64,000 bases of DNA from Rhodopseudomonas boonkerdii. Lineage in GTDB: Bacteria > Pseudomonadota > Alphaproteobacteria > Rhizobiales > Xanthobacteraceae. Every line of letters begins with the position of its first letter. The first letter of the stretch is position 1. Positions 38,194 to 47,027 of the stretch are shown in pieces. The notes beneath the pieces are model-generated. The model saw only the letters and a program-made list of their open reading frames with translations. It made no database searches and was not told where the DNA came from. Location: NCBI RefSeq assembly GCF_021184025.1, contig NZ_CP036537.1, forward strand, positions 62,001-126,000, in the 5' to 3' direction. The position numbers and the translations under genes were made by a program.

Positions 38194-39797
38194 TCCCCAA
38201 GCAGCTACGCAATATCGCACTCAGCATCATTCTTGCCTGGGGCTGGAAGCGCGCCGCCATCGCCTTCCTTGCCGGCGCAGCCTCATCGCTGGCGATGGCG
38301 CCGTTCAATGCGTGGCCAATCCTCTTCATCACATTCCCGGTCGTCGTCTGGCTGATCGACGGCGCGGCCGCCGGCAAGATGCGGGGCATCCCTGCAGCCG
38401 CGATGGCGGGCTGGTGGTTCGGCTTCGGCTATTTCGTGCCCGGCCTCTACTGGATCGGCTATGCCTTCCTCGTCGATGCCGAGACGTTTGCCTGGCTGCT
38501 GCCGGCTGCAATCTGCGGCCTGCCCGCTTATCTCGCCCTGTATTCTGCGCTCGGCTTCGCCATCGCACGCCTGCTGTGGACGAAGGATGCCTCGCGCGTG
38601 CTCGCGCTCGCGGCCAGTCTGACCATCGGCGAGTGGCTGCGCGGACATCTGCTCACCGGCTTTCCCTGGAATGCTTTCGGCTACGCGCTGACCGAGCCGC
38701 TGCCGCTGGCGCAGACCATGTCGCTGATCGGGCTATGGGGCATGACGTTCCTTGCCGTCGCGATCTTCGCAGCGCCAGCAACACTGACGGATAGCTCCTC
38801 GCGCACGCAGCGGCCATGGCTTGCGCCCGTGCTGGCGGCGATGCTGCTGATCGCGATGGGAGTCTATGGCGCCATCCGCCTTGGAAACACGCCGACACAA
38901 TTCGTCGCCAATGTGAAGCTGCGCATCATGCAGCCTGCGATCTCGCAGGACAAACGCTTCAACTATTCCGCCAAGGCGGACGTGATGAGCAAATATCTTG
39001 CGCTCTCCAATCGTTCGACCGGCCCCGAGAATAACGGCGTCGGCTCGGCTAATGTGCTGATCTGGCCGGAATCCGCTTTCCCGTTCTTCCTGTCGCGTGA
39101 GGCCGATGCGATGGCGCAGATCGCCGATCTGCTGCCAAAGGGCACCGTGCTGATTACCGGCGCCGTACGACCACCGGACCAGCCGCCCGGTACGCGCGTC
39201 ACCCGCGCCTATAACTCGATTTATGTCATCGACCATGACGGCACGATGCTGTCCGTCTATGACAAGCTGCATCTGGTGCCGTTCGGCGAATATCTGCCTT
39301 GGCAGAGCCTGCTGGAGAGGATCGGGCTGCAGCAACTCACCAAGGTGCATGGCGGCTTCATCCCGGGCACGCGGCGCAAGCCGATGGATGTGCCCGGCGC
39401 ACCGCCGATGCTGCCGCTGATCTGCTATGAAGCCGTATTCCCCGATGACATCGTGATCCAGAACGACCGTCCGGGATGGATCGTGAATCTCACCAATGAC
39501 GGCTGGTTCGGAATTTCCACCGGCCCCTATCAGCATCTCCAGCAGAGCCGGATTCGCGCGATCGAAGAAGGACTTCCGCTGGTTCGTGCTGCGAATACCG
39601 GGATTTCCGTCGTCGTCGATCCCGTCGGCCGCATCATCGCGCAGCTCGGTCTCGGCGTCGAAGGCGTCCTCGACTCCCGCCTGCCTGCGGCGATTCAGCC
39701 CACCTTTTACGGGAAGACAGGTGATCTCCCTGCCATGATCGGTATCGCAATGACGATCATTTTCGTGGCCCGCCGTCGCGTAAGGTCCCGCGACTGA
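38190..39797 (+). CDS. lnt: apolipoprotein N-acyltransferase
   Basis: Inner-membrane enzyme of 535 aa for the third step of lipoprotein maturation, N-acylation of the lipid-modified Cys. About seven helices in residues 15-220 precede a nitrilase-type periplasmic domain with the Glu (IWPESAFPFF), Lys (YDKLHLVPFGEYLP) and Cys (PLICYEAVFP) triad. A last helix is at the C-terminus (IGIAMTIIFVA). It starts with GTG overlapping the corC-type stop (GTGA). Confidence 0.95.
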   Translation: MIPKQLRNIALSIILAWGWKRAAIAFLAGAASSLAMAPFNAWPILFITFPVVVWLIDGAAAGKMRGIPAAAMAGWWFGFGYFVPGLYWIGYAFLVDAETFAWLLPAAICGLPAYLALYSALGFAIARLLWTKDASRVLALAASLTIGEWLRGHLLTGFPWNAFGYALTEPLPLAQTMSLIGLWGMTFLAVAIFAAPATLTDSSSRTQRPWLAPVLAAMLLIAMGVYGAIRLGNTPTQFVANVKLRIMQPAISQDKRFNYSAKADVMSKYLALSNRSTGPENNGVGSANVLIWPESAFPFFLSREADAMAQIADLLPKGTVLITGAVRPPDQPPGTRVTRAYNSIYVIDHDGTMLSVYDKLHLVPFGEYLPWQSLLERIGLQQLTKVHGGFIPGTRRKPMDVPGAPPMLPLICYEAVFPDDIVIQNDRPGWIVNLTNDGWFGISTGPYQHLQQSRIRAIEEGLPLVRAANTGISVVVDPVGRIIAQLGLGVEGVLDSRLPAAIQPTFYGKTGDLPAMIGIAMTIIFVARRRVRSRD

Positions 39798-40069
39798 TTG
39801 GTATCTCAAGTATCTGAGATAGTTAGGACCGGTTTCGATACTCCCGCCCGATGCCTAAGCCTGAAGGCTTTATGAGCTAGCTTTATTAGCTCTATTTCTC
39901 GTCAATTGAGAAATTAAGCATTCCGGCGCCCAAATTTCTACTTAGGAAGATTTACGCCGCTGCTATATAGTCTATTAGGATACCGCCGGCTCGCCACTGA
40001 CGCCGACCAGCGACGGACATCTTCTCTGCTCCGTCTTTCTCATTTTGTTTGTGATCAGGAGTATTTGAG
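39798..40069. other. AT-rich leader with four inverted repeats upstream of the XRE regulator
   Basis: A 272-bp gene-free region, clearly more AT-rich than its surroundings. Four perfect inverted repeats stand within 115 bp: TATCTCA/TGAGATA (39802-39821), AAGCC/GGCTT (39857-39870), GAGCTA/TAGCTC (39874-39892) and ATTTCTC/GAGAAAT (39894-39914). The second could end lnt transcription; the others suit protein-binding sites or a structured leader. A TATATAG (39963-39969) could be a -10 element. Confidence 0.6.
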
Positions 40070-40486
40070 ATGTCGACGAAAGCGCCCAATCCTGTTGACA
40101 AATATGTCGGCAGCCGTGTGCGCATGCGCCGTATTATGCTGGGCATGAGCCAGGAGAAGTTGGGCGAAGCCCTCGGACTCACATTTCAACAAGTCCAGAA
40201 ATACGAGAAGGGCACCAACCGCGTCGGTGCCAGCCGCCTGCAGCAAATTTCGGAGATTCTGCAAGTGCCGGTCTCCTTCCTGTTCGAAGGCGGCCCCGGT
40301 GCTATCGAAACCAGCAACGGTTTTGGCGAAGCGGCATCCCCCACTTATGTATCCGATTTTCTCGCCACCTCCGAAGGTCTTGCACTGACGCGCGCATTCA
40401 CGCGCATCTCCGACAGCAAGCTCCGCCGCAGCATCGTCGATCTCGTCGAGCAGATCGCTGCCCGCGAAATAACGGAAGTGAACTAA
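40070..40486 (+). CDS. XRE-family transcriptional regulator
   Basis: DNA-binding protein of 138 aa. A Cro/C1-type helix-turn-helix occupies about residues 12-68 (VRMRRIMLGMSQEKLGEALGLTFQQVQKYEKGTNRVGASRLQQIS), and a helical C-terminal half ends with SKLRRSIVDLVEQIA. AGGAG lies eight bases before the ATG. Homologues between lnt and metK/trmB are conserved in Rhizobiales, but the target genes are not generally known. The AT-rich leader with inverted repeats suggests autoregulation. Confidence 0.9.
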   Translation: MSTKAPNPVDKYVGSRVRMRRIMLGMSQEKLGEALGLTFQQVQKYEKGTNRVGASRLQQISEILQVPVSFLFEGGPGAIETSNGFGEAASPTYVSDFLATSEGLALTRAFTRISDSKLRRSIVDLVEQIAAREITEVN

Positions 40487-40491
40487 GTCAC

Positions 40492-40531
40492 GTAGGGTGG
40501 GCAAAAGCGCGTAGCGCTGTGCCCACCCTAC
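40492..40531. repeat. palindromic repeat, family D
   Basis: GTAGGGTGGGCA and TGCCCACCCTAC form a perfect 12-bp inverted repeat around AAAGCGCGTAGCGCTG, which itself holds AGCGC/GCGCT-like pairing. It begins 6 bp after the XRE stop. Confidence 0.8.
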
Positions 40532-40606
40532 AGTCGACGATCATTAAGCCGGTATTCGTCAATACATCGATGGCGCAAGGCGCATTTCGGCGCTATCAAC
40601 CGCGCC

Positions 40607-41305
40607 ATGACGACTGACGACACCAAACGCTACACCGGCTCCTTCTTCGGCCGCCGCAAGGGCCACAAGCTACGCGACCATCAGGCCGGCCTGATGACCG
40701 AACTGCTTCCTGCTCTCACGGTCGATATCACCCAGCCCGCCCCCGACGATTTGCGCATGCTGTTCGGCGGCGATGTCGAGGCGGTTCGCCTCGAAATCGG
40801 CTTCGGCGGCGGCGAGCATCTGGTGGCCGAGGCGCTGGCCCATCCACATATCGGCTTCATCGGCTGCGAGCCCTATATCAACGGCATGGCCAAGATCCTG
40901 GTGCAGATCGAGGCGCAGAACATCCGCAACATCCGCCTCGTCGCCGGCGATGCGGCGGAACTGCTGAACTGGGCGCCATCGCAGTCGCTGAAGCGCATCG
41001 ACCTGATCCATCCCGATCCATGGCCGAAGAAGAAGCACTGGAAGCGCCGGTTCGTGCAGGACGCCACGCTGGCGACGATGGCACGCGTGCTGGCGCCGCA
41101 GGGTGAGTTTCGTTTCGTCTGCGATATCGAGAGTTATGTGGCGTGGACGCTGTGGCATGTGACGCGGTCGCCGGCCTTTATCTGGCTCGCTGAACGGGCA
41201 GATGATTGGCGCCTGCCGTGGCCGAACTACACCATGACGCGCTATGGACGGAAGGCCACGCGCGAGGGGCGGAAAGCCAGCTATCTGATGTTCCGGTTGA
41301 AGTAG
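40607..41305 (+). CDS. trmB: tRNA (guanine-N7)-methyltransferase
   Basis: SAM-dependent methyltransferase of 232 aa forming m7G46 in tRNA. The SAM-binding motif is LEIGFGGGEHLVAEA, with GCEPYINGMAK and LIHPDPWPKKKHWKRR, the diagnostic TrmB segment with the catalytic Asp. RTRYGRKATREGRKA-like C-terminus (TRYGRKATREGRKASYLMF) is normal. A 120-bp spacer with a repeat separates it from the XRE gene. Confidence 0.95.
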   Translation: MTTDDTKRYTGSFFGRRKGHKLRDHQAGLMTELLPALTVDITQPAPDDLRMLFGGDVEAVRLEIGFGGGEHLVAEALAHPHIGFIGCEPYINGMAKILVQIEAQNIRNIRLVAGDAAELLNWAPSQSLKRIDLIHPDPWPKKKHWKRRFVQDATLATMARVLAPQGEFRFVCDIESYVAWTLWHVTRSPAFIWLAERADDWRLPWPNYTMTRYGRKATREGRKASYLMFRLK

Positions 41306-41310
41306 GAAAA

Positions 41311-41437
41311 CTTGTCCCGGACGCGATGCGGCCCCCTTGTGCCGCTTCGCAGAGCCGAGACCGTTCCAGCCTCCGAGCTTTGCGCGGCCCTGGTTCTGCA
41401 AAGCAGCGTTATGCGCTGCATTGCGCCCGGGACAAGG
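41311..41437. repeat. palindromic repeat, family C, copy 2 (long)
   Basis: CTTGTCCCGG at the left and CCGGGACAAG at the right form the outer inverted repeat. The interior has GCGATGCGGC and its near-complement GCGCTGCATTGCGC, plus CTTCGCAGAGCC / GGTTCTGCAAAGC. The right arm reaches the stop codon of the dehydrogenase on the minus strand. Confidence 0.75.
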
Positions 41438-41438
41438 A

Positions 41439-42443
41439 TCACAGCATGTTCGGCAGCACACGATCCGGTGGCTTGTGCGCGTCCAGGAATGTGCGGATGT
41501 TGATGATCACCTTCTCGCCCATCTCGACGCGGCCTTCCACCGTGGCCGAGCCCATATGCGGCAACAGCACCACCTTGCCGGCCTTGGCGAGACGCACCAG
41601 CTTCGGATTCACCGCCGGTTCATGCTCGAACACGTCGAGCGCGGCGCCGGCGATGTCGCCGCTTTCGATCAGCTTGGTCAGCGTCTCCTCGTCGATCACC
41701 TCGCCGCGCGCGGTGTTGACGATATAGGCGTCCTTGCGAATCAGCTTGAGACGGCGCGCAGACAAGAGATGGAACGTGGCCGGCGTGTGCGGACAGTTCA
41801 CCGAGATGATGTCCATGCGCGCCAGCATCTGGTCGAGCGAATCCCAGTAGGTCGCATCGAGTTCGTCGGCGATCTTCGGCGCCACCGGTTTACGGTTGTG
41901 ATAGTGGATCTGCAGCCCGAAGGCCTTGGCGCGGCGTGCCACCGCCTGGCCGATGCGGCCCATGCCGATGATACCAAGGCGCTTGCCGCCGAGACGCTTG
42001 CCGAGCATCCAGGTCGGCGACCAGCCCTGCCAGTCCTCCCGCCCTTCGGTGAGGATCGCGGCGCCCTCGATGAGGCGGCGCGGCACCGCGAGGATCAGCG
42101 ACATGGTCATGTCGGCCGTATCCTCGGTGAGCACTTTGGGCGTGTTGGTGACGGTGATGCCTTTTGCCTGCGCAGCAGCGACGTCGATATTGTCGACGCC
42201 ATTGCCGAAATTGGCGATCAGCCTGATCTTGCAGTCGGGCTGATCGAGCAGTTCCTTGGTGATCTCGTCGGTGACGGTGGGGACCAGAACATCGGCGGTG
42301 CGGATCGCCTCGGCGAGCTGTTCCTGCGTCATCGGCACATCGTCGACGTTGATGCGCGCATCGAACAGCTCGCGCATCCGCGTCTCGATGGACTCCGGCA
42401 GACGGCGGGTGACGACAACGAGGGGCTTCTTCTTGACCGTCAT
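41439..42443 (-). CDS. D-2-hydroxyacid dehydrogenase (glyoxylate/hydroxypyruvate reductase type)
   Basis: NAD(P)-dependent dehydrogenase of 334 aa. The Rossmann motif is RLGIIGMGRIGQAVARRA. The catalytic set is Arg in NTARGEVIDEE, Glu in DVFEHEPAVN and His in VLLPHMGSAT. It fits D-glycerate dehydrogenases that reduce glyoxylate or hydroxypyruvate. GCAGGAT precedes the ATG. Its stop abuts a family C repeat. Confidence 0.88.
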   Translation of the reverse strand: MTVKKKPLVVVTRRLPESIETRMRELFDARINVDDVPMTQEQLAEAIRTADVLVPTVTDEITKELLDQPDCKIRLIANFGNGVDNIDVAAAQAKGITVTNTPKVLTEDTADMTMSLILAVPRRLIEGAAILTEGREDWQGWSPTWMLGKRLGGKRLGIIGMGRIGQAVARRAKAFGLQIHYHNRKPVAPKIADELDATYWDSLDQMLARMDIISVNCPHTPATFHLLSARRLKLIRKDAYIVNTARGEVIDEETLTKLIESGDIAGAALDVFEHEPAVNPKLVRLAKAGKVVLLPHMGSATVEGRVEMGEKVIINIRTFLDAHKPPDRVLPNML

Positions 42444-42567
42444 ATCCTGCTCACTCGCCCCTTGTCCGTTCAGTCCGCATTAACCCGGTTGATCGAAACT
42501 CCGGCAGCCGCACAAATGCACCGTTTCCTCGGGTTCCCCGACACTTAGCCACGTGTCCCCGGGTCCA

Positions 42568-42588
42568 GGTTCTCTCTAGCAGAGAACC
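42568..42588 (+). other. perfect hairpin in the leader of the SH3 protein gene
   Basis: GGTTCTCT and AGAGAACC pair perfectly around CTAGC, followed by GGGCC and not by T residues. It lies 70 bp before the SH3 protein start in the divergent region with the dehydrogenase; role unknown. Confidence 0.4.
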
Positions 42589-42657
42589 GGGCCGAAACAA
42601 GAACCCGAAGGCCTGCGTGCAATGCGACAGGAATGGAATGGAACGAGGTTGGGTTAA

Positions 42658-43182
42658 ATGTCGAGGCGTTGTGCGTATGCGGGTTTGGCGGCTGTGGCAT
42701 TCGTCGTCGCGGTGATCGATCCGGTCCTCGCCGCCAACACCGTCCCGCTCGGCGCCAGCGGCCTGCCGGTGCCGCGCTATGTCAGCCTCAAGTCCGACCA
42801 TGTGAATGTCCGCGCCGGCCCGACCAAGGACAACGACGTCGCCTGGGTCTATACCAAGGCCGGCCTGCCGGTGGAGATCACCGCCGAATTCGAGAACTGG
42901 CGCCGGGTCCGCGATTCCGAGGGCTCCGAAGGCTGGGTCTATCATTCCCTGCTGTCCGGCCGCCGCACCGCGGTGGTGACCATGAAGAACAAGGACGAGC
43001 TGGCGGCCATCTATGACGATCCCGATGCCAGGAGCGCTGTCGCGGCACGCCTGCAGGCCGGCGTGGTGGCGCAGGTGAGGCGCTGCCGCGATAGCTGGTG
43101 CCGCGTGACCGGCAACGGCTTCGACGGCTGGATCGAACAGCAGCGCCTGTGGGGCGTCTATGCCGACGAGAAAGTGAACTGA
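42658..43182 (+). CDS. exported SH3-domain protein
   Basis: Periplasmic protein of 174 aa. A signal peptide covers about residues 1-25 (AGLAAVAFVVAVIDPVLA). Two bacterial SH3-like domains follow (about 40-105: YVSLKSDHVNVRAGPTKDNDVAWVYTKAGLPVEI; and 110-170: GVVAQVRRCRDSWCRVTGNGFDGWIEQQRLWG). Such domains bind peptidoglycan or target partner enzymes. An SGNH hydrolase gene starts four bases after the stop. Confidence 0.87.
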   Translation: MSRRCAYAGLAAVAFVVAVIDPVLAANTVPLGASGLPVPRYVSLKSDHVNVRAGPTKDNDVAWVYTKAGLPVEITAEFENWRRVRDSEGSEGWVYHSLLSGRRTAVVTMKNKDELAAIYDDPDARSAVAARLQAGVVAQVRRCRDSWCRVTGNGFDGWIEQQRLWGVYADEKVN

Positions 43183-43186
43183 GCGG

Positions 43187-43951
43187 ATGCGCACCGGGCT
43201 GCTGGCCCTCGCTCTCGCGCTCCTGCCTCAGCTTGCCCTGGCGCAGCCGGTCGTCGAGCAATGCCTCGCCACTGGGCAACGCCTGACAGACGCCGCACCG
43301 CTCTCGCGCACATCCGCGCAGCTCCGTGCATTTGGACCGCTGCGCATCGTCGCGATCGGTTCGTCATCGACGCGCGGGCTGTGGCAATCCGATCCTGCAT
43401 CGACCTATCCGGGCATGCTGAAGTCCGAGCTGGAGCGGCTGAAGCCGGGCCTGCAGGTGTCCATCGTCAATAGCGGGCGCAATGCCGACACCATCCCCGG
43501 CAACGTCGCACGCTTCGAACGCGACGTCTTCGCGCACAAGCCCGATCTCGTGATCTGGCAGATCGGCACCAATGACGTGACCTGGCTGCAAAGCAGCGAC
43601 CGCCTGACCGGCAGGATCGTCGACGGCATCCGGCAGCTCAAGGCCGCGGGTGCCGATGTGGTGCTGCTGGACCAGCAATATGCGCCGGCGCTTCTGGCGA
43701 CCAACTACAGCAAGATGCAGGCGAGTATCGCGGAGGCCGCCAGGCGGGAGAATGTGCCGCTGTTCTCGCGCTTCGAGCTGATGCGCCGCGCCGTCGACGG
43801 CGGGCTGCCGATGACCGCGCTGACGAGCTGGGACGGTCTGCACAGCTCCGCGGCCGGCTATGAATGCACCGGCCGCGCATTGGCGCGCGCGATCATGGCC
43901 ACGATGCCTGCAAAAGAAAACGCGCCAGCGAAACGCCAGCGCGGGAGATAG
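43187..43951 (+). CDS. exported SGNH/GDSL hydrolase
   Basis: Exported esterase-like protein of 254 aa. Signal peptide about 1-19 (GLLALALALLPQLALA). The SGNH blocks are visible: nucleophile Ser in IVAIGSSSTRG, Gly in NSGRNADT, Asn in IWQIGTNDVTW, and Asp-His in SWDGLHSSAAGY. It could deacylate lipids or deacetylate cell-wall or exopolysaccharide. It is coupled closely to the SH3 protein gene, which favours a cell-envelope target. Confidence 0.87.
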   Translation: MRTGLLALALALLPQLALAQPVVEQCLATGQRLTDAAPLSRTSAQLRAFGPLRIVAIGSSSTRGLWQSDPASTYPGMLKSELERLKPGLQVSIVNSGRNADTIPGNVARFERDVFAHKPDLVIWQIGTNDVTWLQSSDRLTGRIVDGIRQLKAAGADVVLLDQQYAPALLATNYSKMQASIAEAARRENVPLFSRFELMRRAVDGGLPMTALTSWDGLHSSAAGYECTGRALARAIMATMPAKENAPAKRQRGR

Positions 43952-43963
43952 TCCCCAGTCCGC

Positions 43964-44071
43964 CCTCATGGTGAGGAGCGCGCAGCGCCGTCTCGAACCA
44001 TGAGATGGCTTGGCTCGGCGCTCTTTTGCCATCCTTCGAGACGCCGCTACGCGGCTCCTCAGGATGAGGGG
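43964..44071. repeat. paired-hairpin repeat, family A, copy 4
   Basis: CCTCATGGTGAGGAGCGCGC ... CGTCTCGAACCATGAG followed by ATCCTTCGAGACGCCGC ... GGCTCCTCAGGATGAGG, 12 bp after the SGNH hydrolase stop. Confidence 0.85.
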
Positions 44072-44092
44072 GAGCTCGTTATGTTTGATTCC

Positions 44093-44228
44093 TAGGATGG
44101 GAAGAGCCAACGGGACGCGCGAAGCGCGCCCGATCATAAACTCCGCGAAACCCATCATTCCGCCGTCGCGGCAACGGCCGCCGATGGGATTCGCTCCGGC
44201 GCTATCGCACCTGCGCTCTACCCATCCG
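44093..44228. repeat. palindromic repeat, family E, copy 1
   Basis: TAGGATGGGAAGAGCC at the left and GCTCTACCCATCC at the right, with internal GCGAAACCCATCA and GATGGGATTCGC that pair with each other. It fills the space before the irr stop. Confidence 0.7.
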
Positions 44229-44241
44229 ACACACAGCGCAA

Positions 44242-44736
44242 TTAGCGCTTCTTGCGCAGGCGGACGACCATGTCGATGCGGCTGATCTCGAAGCCCTCCG
44301 GAACGTCCGGCATCTTGGCCAGCACGAGGTTCTGGTTCGGGATATCGACCAGCTCGTGATTGTTCTCGAAGTAATAGTGATGATGCGTCGTCACGTTGGT
44401 ATCGAAATAGGTCTTCGTACCATCGACACTGACCTGACGGAGCAGGCCGGCGTCGGTGAGCTGGTTGAGCGTGTTGTACACGGTCGCCAACGACACCGGC
44501 ACCTTGGCCATCGTGGCTTCTTCATACAACATTTCAGCCGTCAGATGGCGGGCGCCCTTGCCGAACAGCAGCCAGCCCAGCGCCATGCGCTGGCGGGTGG
44601 GACGCAGGCCGACCGACTGCAGCATTTCGTTGACGTCATGCCACGGGCAACCAGTCAGGGCCGGCTGGCGGCCATGGCTGATTTCCGCAACCGCGGTTGC
44701 GTCATCCATCGTCGAAATGCTGTCGCTGATATCCAC
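44242..44736 (-). CDS. irr: iron response regulator Irr
   Basis: Fur-superfamily regulator of 164 aa that controls heme synthesis and iron genes in response to heme. The heme regulatory motif GCPWHDV (about residue 29) is the Bradyrhizobium type needed for heme-triggered degradation, and the second heme site is the HHH run in NVTTHHHYYF. The winged helix spans about 35-105 (RPTRQRMALGWLLF, VSLATVYNTLNQLTDAG). I choose the GTG at 44736 with AGGG nine bases upstream; it gives a length very close to the known B. japonicum protein. The frame is open to 44814, and the ATG at 44709 is another option. It is divergent from fabA-fabB. Confidence 0.93.
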   Translation of the reverse strand: MDISDSISTMDDATAVAEISHGRQPALTGCPWHDVNEMLQSVGLRPTRQRMALGWLLFGKGARHLTAEMLYEEATMAKVPVSLATVYNTLNQLTDAGLLRQVSVDGTKTYFDTNVTTHHHYYFENNHELVDIPNQNLVLAKMPDVPEGFEISRIDMVVRLRKKR

Positions 44737-45037
44737 GTCAGTAACCCTGCCACATCCACGCAATTCTACTCGGAAATTCCCCAATAATATAAAAACGCAT
44801 GGCTCTAGATGCAAGATTCTCGCAACTAGGCGCTTTCGGACGCGGAACCCCGCACTGCAGCACTATGCCCGGGCGCGAATATGCCGTTAAAAGCGGGCGA
44901 TACGCCGCTTTGCCGCCTTATGAGCGTATGATAGAGAGCCCCCCACCGGGACAGGTTCCCGCGTGATTTTGAACGATTCTATACGGCTGCCTTGGTTAAA
45001 ATGGCCGTTTGACAGGAAAAGACCCGGAAAGCCGAGC
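44737..45037. other. divergent control region irr / fabA
   Basis: About 300 bp without a gene. The irr-proximal part (44760-44815) is AT-rich. I looked for an Irr/ICE-like inverted motif and found none that is convincing, and no clear -35/-10 pair for fabA. Confidence 0.5.
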
Positions 45038-45574
45038 ATGTTGCAGGAACGACGAAACAGCTACGCCTATGAAGACTTGCTGGCCTGCGGCCGCGGCGAG
45101 CTGTTCGGACCAGGCAACGCGCAGCTGCCGCTGCCGCCCATGCTGATGTTCGATCGCATCACCGAAATCAACGAGACCGGCGGCGAGTTCGGCAAGGGCT
45201 TCATCCAGGCCGAACTCGACGTCAATCCGGACCTCTGGTTCTTCTCCTGTCATTTCAAGAACGACCCGGTGATGCCGGGCTGCCTCGGCCTTGACGCCAT
45301 GTGGCAGCTGGTCGGCTTCTTTCTGGGCTGGTCGGGCGGCATCGGTCCCGGCCGCGCCCTCGGCCTCGCCGATCTGAAATTCACAGGTCAGGTTCTGACC
45401 AACGTCAAGAAGGTCGTCTATACGATCGATGTGAAACGCGTGATGCGCTCGAAATTGTGGCTCGGCATTGCCGATGGCTCGCTTTCCGCCGATGGCGAGA
45501 TTATCTATCGGGCAAAGGATCTGAAGGTCGGCCTGTTCAAGCAGGATGCCGCCGCAACGCAGCCGGCAGCGTAA
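45038..45574 (+). CDS. fabA: 3-hydroxydecanoyl-ACP dehydratase/isomerase FabA
   Basis: Hot-dog-fold enzyme of 178 aa that dehydrates 3-hydroxyacyl-ACP and isomerises trans-2 to cis-3-decenoyl-ACP, the entry to unsaturated fatty acids. The active-site His is in [25 protein letters not shown], and the catalytic Asp lies in the same segment. GGAAAG lies before the ATG at 45038; the frame extends to 44963 but the upstream residues are not conserved in the family. fabB follows after 81 bp. Confidence 0.95.
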   Translation: MLQERRNSYAYEDLLACGRGELFGPGNAQLPLPPMLMFDRITEINETGGEFGKGFIQAELDVNPDLWFFSCHFKNDPVMPGCLGLDAMWQLVGFFLGWSGGIGPGRALGLADLKFTGQVLTNVKKVVYTIDVKRVMRSKLWLGIADGSLSADGEIIYRAKDLKVGLFKQDAAATQPAA

Positions 45575-45655
45575 GAGTCGCTGCATCTCGACGGCGGTTT
45601 CCGAGGGGGTAACCGCCAGGTCCACAACAACGTAAATTCAGAGGGCGAGACGATC

Positions 45656-46882
45656 ATGAGACGGGTTGTCGTCACCGGGATGGGCATTGTCTCATCCATC
45701 GGAAACAACACTCAGGAAGTGCTTGCGAGCCTCCATGAGGCCAAGTCCGGCATTACGCGCGCCGAGAAACATGCGGAGCTGGGCTTTCGCTCGCAGGTGC
45801 AGGGCGCGCCGACCATCAATCCCGCCGACGTGGTCGATCGCCGCGCGATGCGCTTCCTCGGCGAAGGCGCCGCATGGAATCACATCGCCATGGAGCAGGC
45901 GATCCAGGACTCCGGCCTCTCGCCGGAGGATGTGTCCAACGAACGCACCGGCATCATCATGGGCTCAGGCGGTCCGAGCGCACGCACTATTGTCGATTCC
46001 GCCGACATCACCCGCAGCAAGGGCCCAAAGCGCGTCGGCCCGTTCGCCGTACCGAAGGCGATGTCGTCCACCGCGTCCGCAACGCTCGCGACATGGTTCA
46101 AGATCAAGGGCGTGAACTATTCGATCTCGTCCGCCTGCGCGACCTCGAACCACTGCATCGGCAACGCCTATGAAATGATCCAGTGGGGCAAGCAGGATGT
46201 CGTGTTCGCTGGCGGCTGCGAAGAACTCGACTGGTCGCTGTCGGTGCTGTTCGACGCCATGGGCGCGATGTCGTCGAAGTATAACGACACGCCGGCCACC
46301 GCATCGCGTCCCTATGACGTCAATCGCGACGGTTTTGTCATCGCAGGCGGCGCCGGTGTTCTCGTGCTCGAAGAGCTCGAACACGCCAAGGCGCGCGGCG
46401 CCAAGATTTATGGCGAGATCATCGGCTATGGCGCGACCTCGGACGGTTACGACATGGTCGCGCCGTCGGGCGAAGGTGCCGAGCGCTGCATGAAGATGGC
46501 GCTGGCCACCACCGGCGGCATCAAGATCGACTACATCAATCCGCATGCCACCTCGACGCCAGCCGGCGATCCACCGGAAATCCAGGCGATCCGCAACGTG
46601 TTCGGCACCGGCGACAAGTGCCCGCCGATCTCGGCGACCAAGGCGCTCACCGGCCATTCGCTCGGCGCCACCGGCGTGCAGGAAGCGATCTATTCGTTGC
46701 TGATGATGCAGAACGGCTTCATCTGCGAAAGCGCGAACATCACCGAACTCGATCCGGTGTTCGCCGACATGCCGATCGTGCGCAAGCGTATCGACAATGC
46801 CAAGCTCGGCGTCGTGCTGTCGAACTCGTTCGGCTTCGGCGGAACGAACGCGACGCTGGTGTTCAAGCGGCTGGATGCGTAA
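45656..46882 (+). CDS. fabB: beta-ketoacyl-ACP synthase I FabB
   Basis: Thiolase-fold condensing enzyme of 408 aa that elongates cis-3-decenoyl-ACP in unsaturated fatty acid synthesis. The nucleophile Cys is in [13 protein letters not shown]. The two His are in [11 protein letters not shown] (where FabB of enterics has SHGTSTPVGD) and TGHSLGATG. The C-terminal [15 protein letters not shown] is normal. Linked with fabA and irr. Confidence 0.95.
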   Translation: MRRVVVTGMGIVSSIGNNTQEVLASLHEAKSGITRAEKHAELGFRSQVQGAPTINPADVVDRRAMRFLGEGAAWNHIAMEQAIQDSGLSPEDVSNERTGIIMGSGGPSARTIVDSADITRSKGPKRVGPFAVPKAMSSTASATLATWFKIKGVNYSISSACATSNHCIGNAYEMIQWGKQDVVFAGGCEELDWSLSVLFDAMGAMSSKYNDTPATASRPYDVNRDGFVIAGGAGVLVLEELEHAKARGAKIYGEIIGYGATSDGYDMVAPSGEGAERCMKMALATTGGIKIDYINPHATSTPAGDPPEIQAIRNVFGTGDKCPPISATKALTGHSLGATGVQEAIYSLLMMQNGFICESANITELDPVFADMPIVRKRIDNAKLGVVLSNSFGFGGTNATLVFKRLDA

Positions 46883-46888
46883 CGCCGG

Positions 46889-46998
46889 CCCTCATGGTGA
46901 GGAGCGCGCACTTGCGCGCGTCTCGAACCATGAGATGAGGAGCTCCACTGCCATCCTTCGAGACGCGCGCCAACTGGCGCGCTCCTCAGGATGAGGGC
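46889..46998. repeat. paired-hairpin repeat, family A, copy 5
   Basis: CCTCATGGTGAGGAGCGCGC ... GCGTCTCGAACCATGAG and ATCCTTCGAGACGCGCGCC ... GGCGCGCTCCTCAGGATGAGG, seven bases after the fabB stop. Confidence 0.85.
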
Positions 46999-47027
46999 GG
47001 AGATGGAAGTCAACAAGCTCCGCAGCT

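Noticed and set aside
39798..40069. tRNA gene or insertion-sequence remnant in the AT-rich leader
   Set aside because: No cloverleaf with T-loop consensus and no transposase-like frame or target duplication.
44737..45037. Irr box (ICE) in the irr-fabA region
   Set aside because: Several ATTCT-like words occur but none in a symmetric arrangement that I can support.
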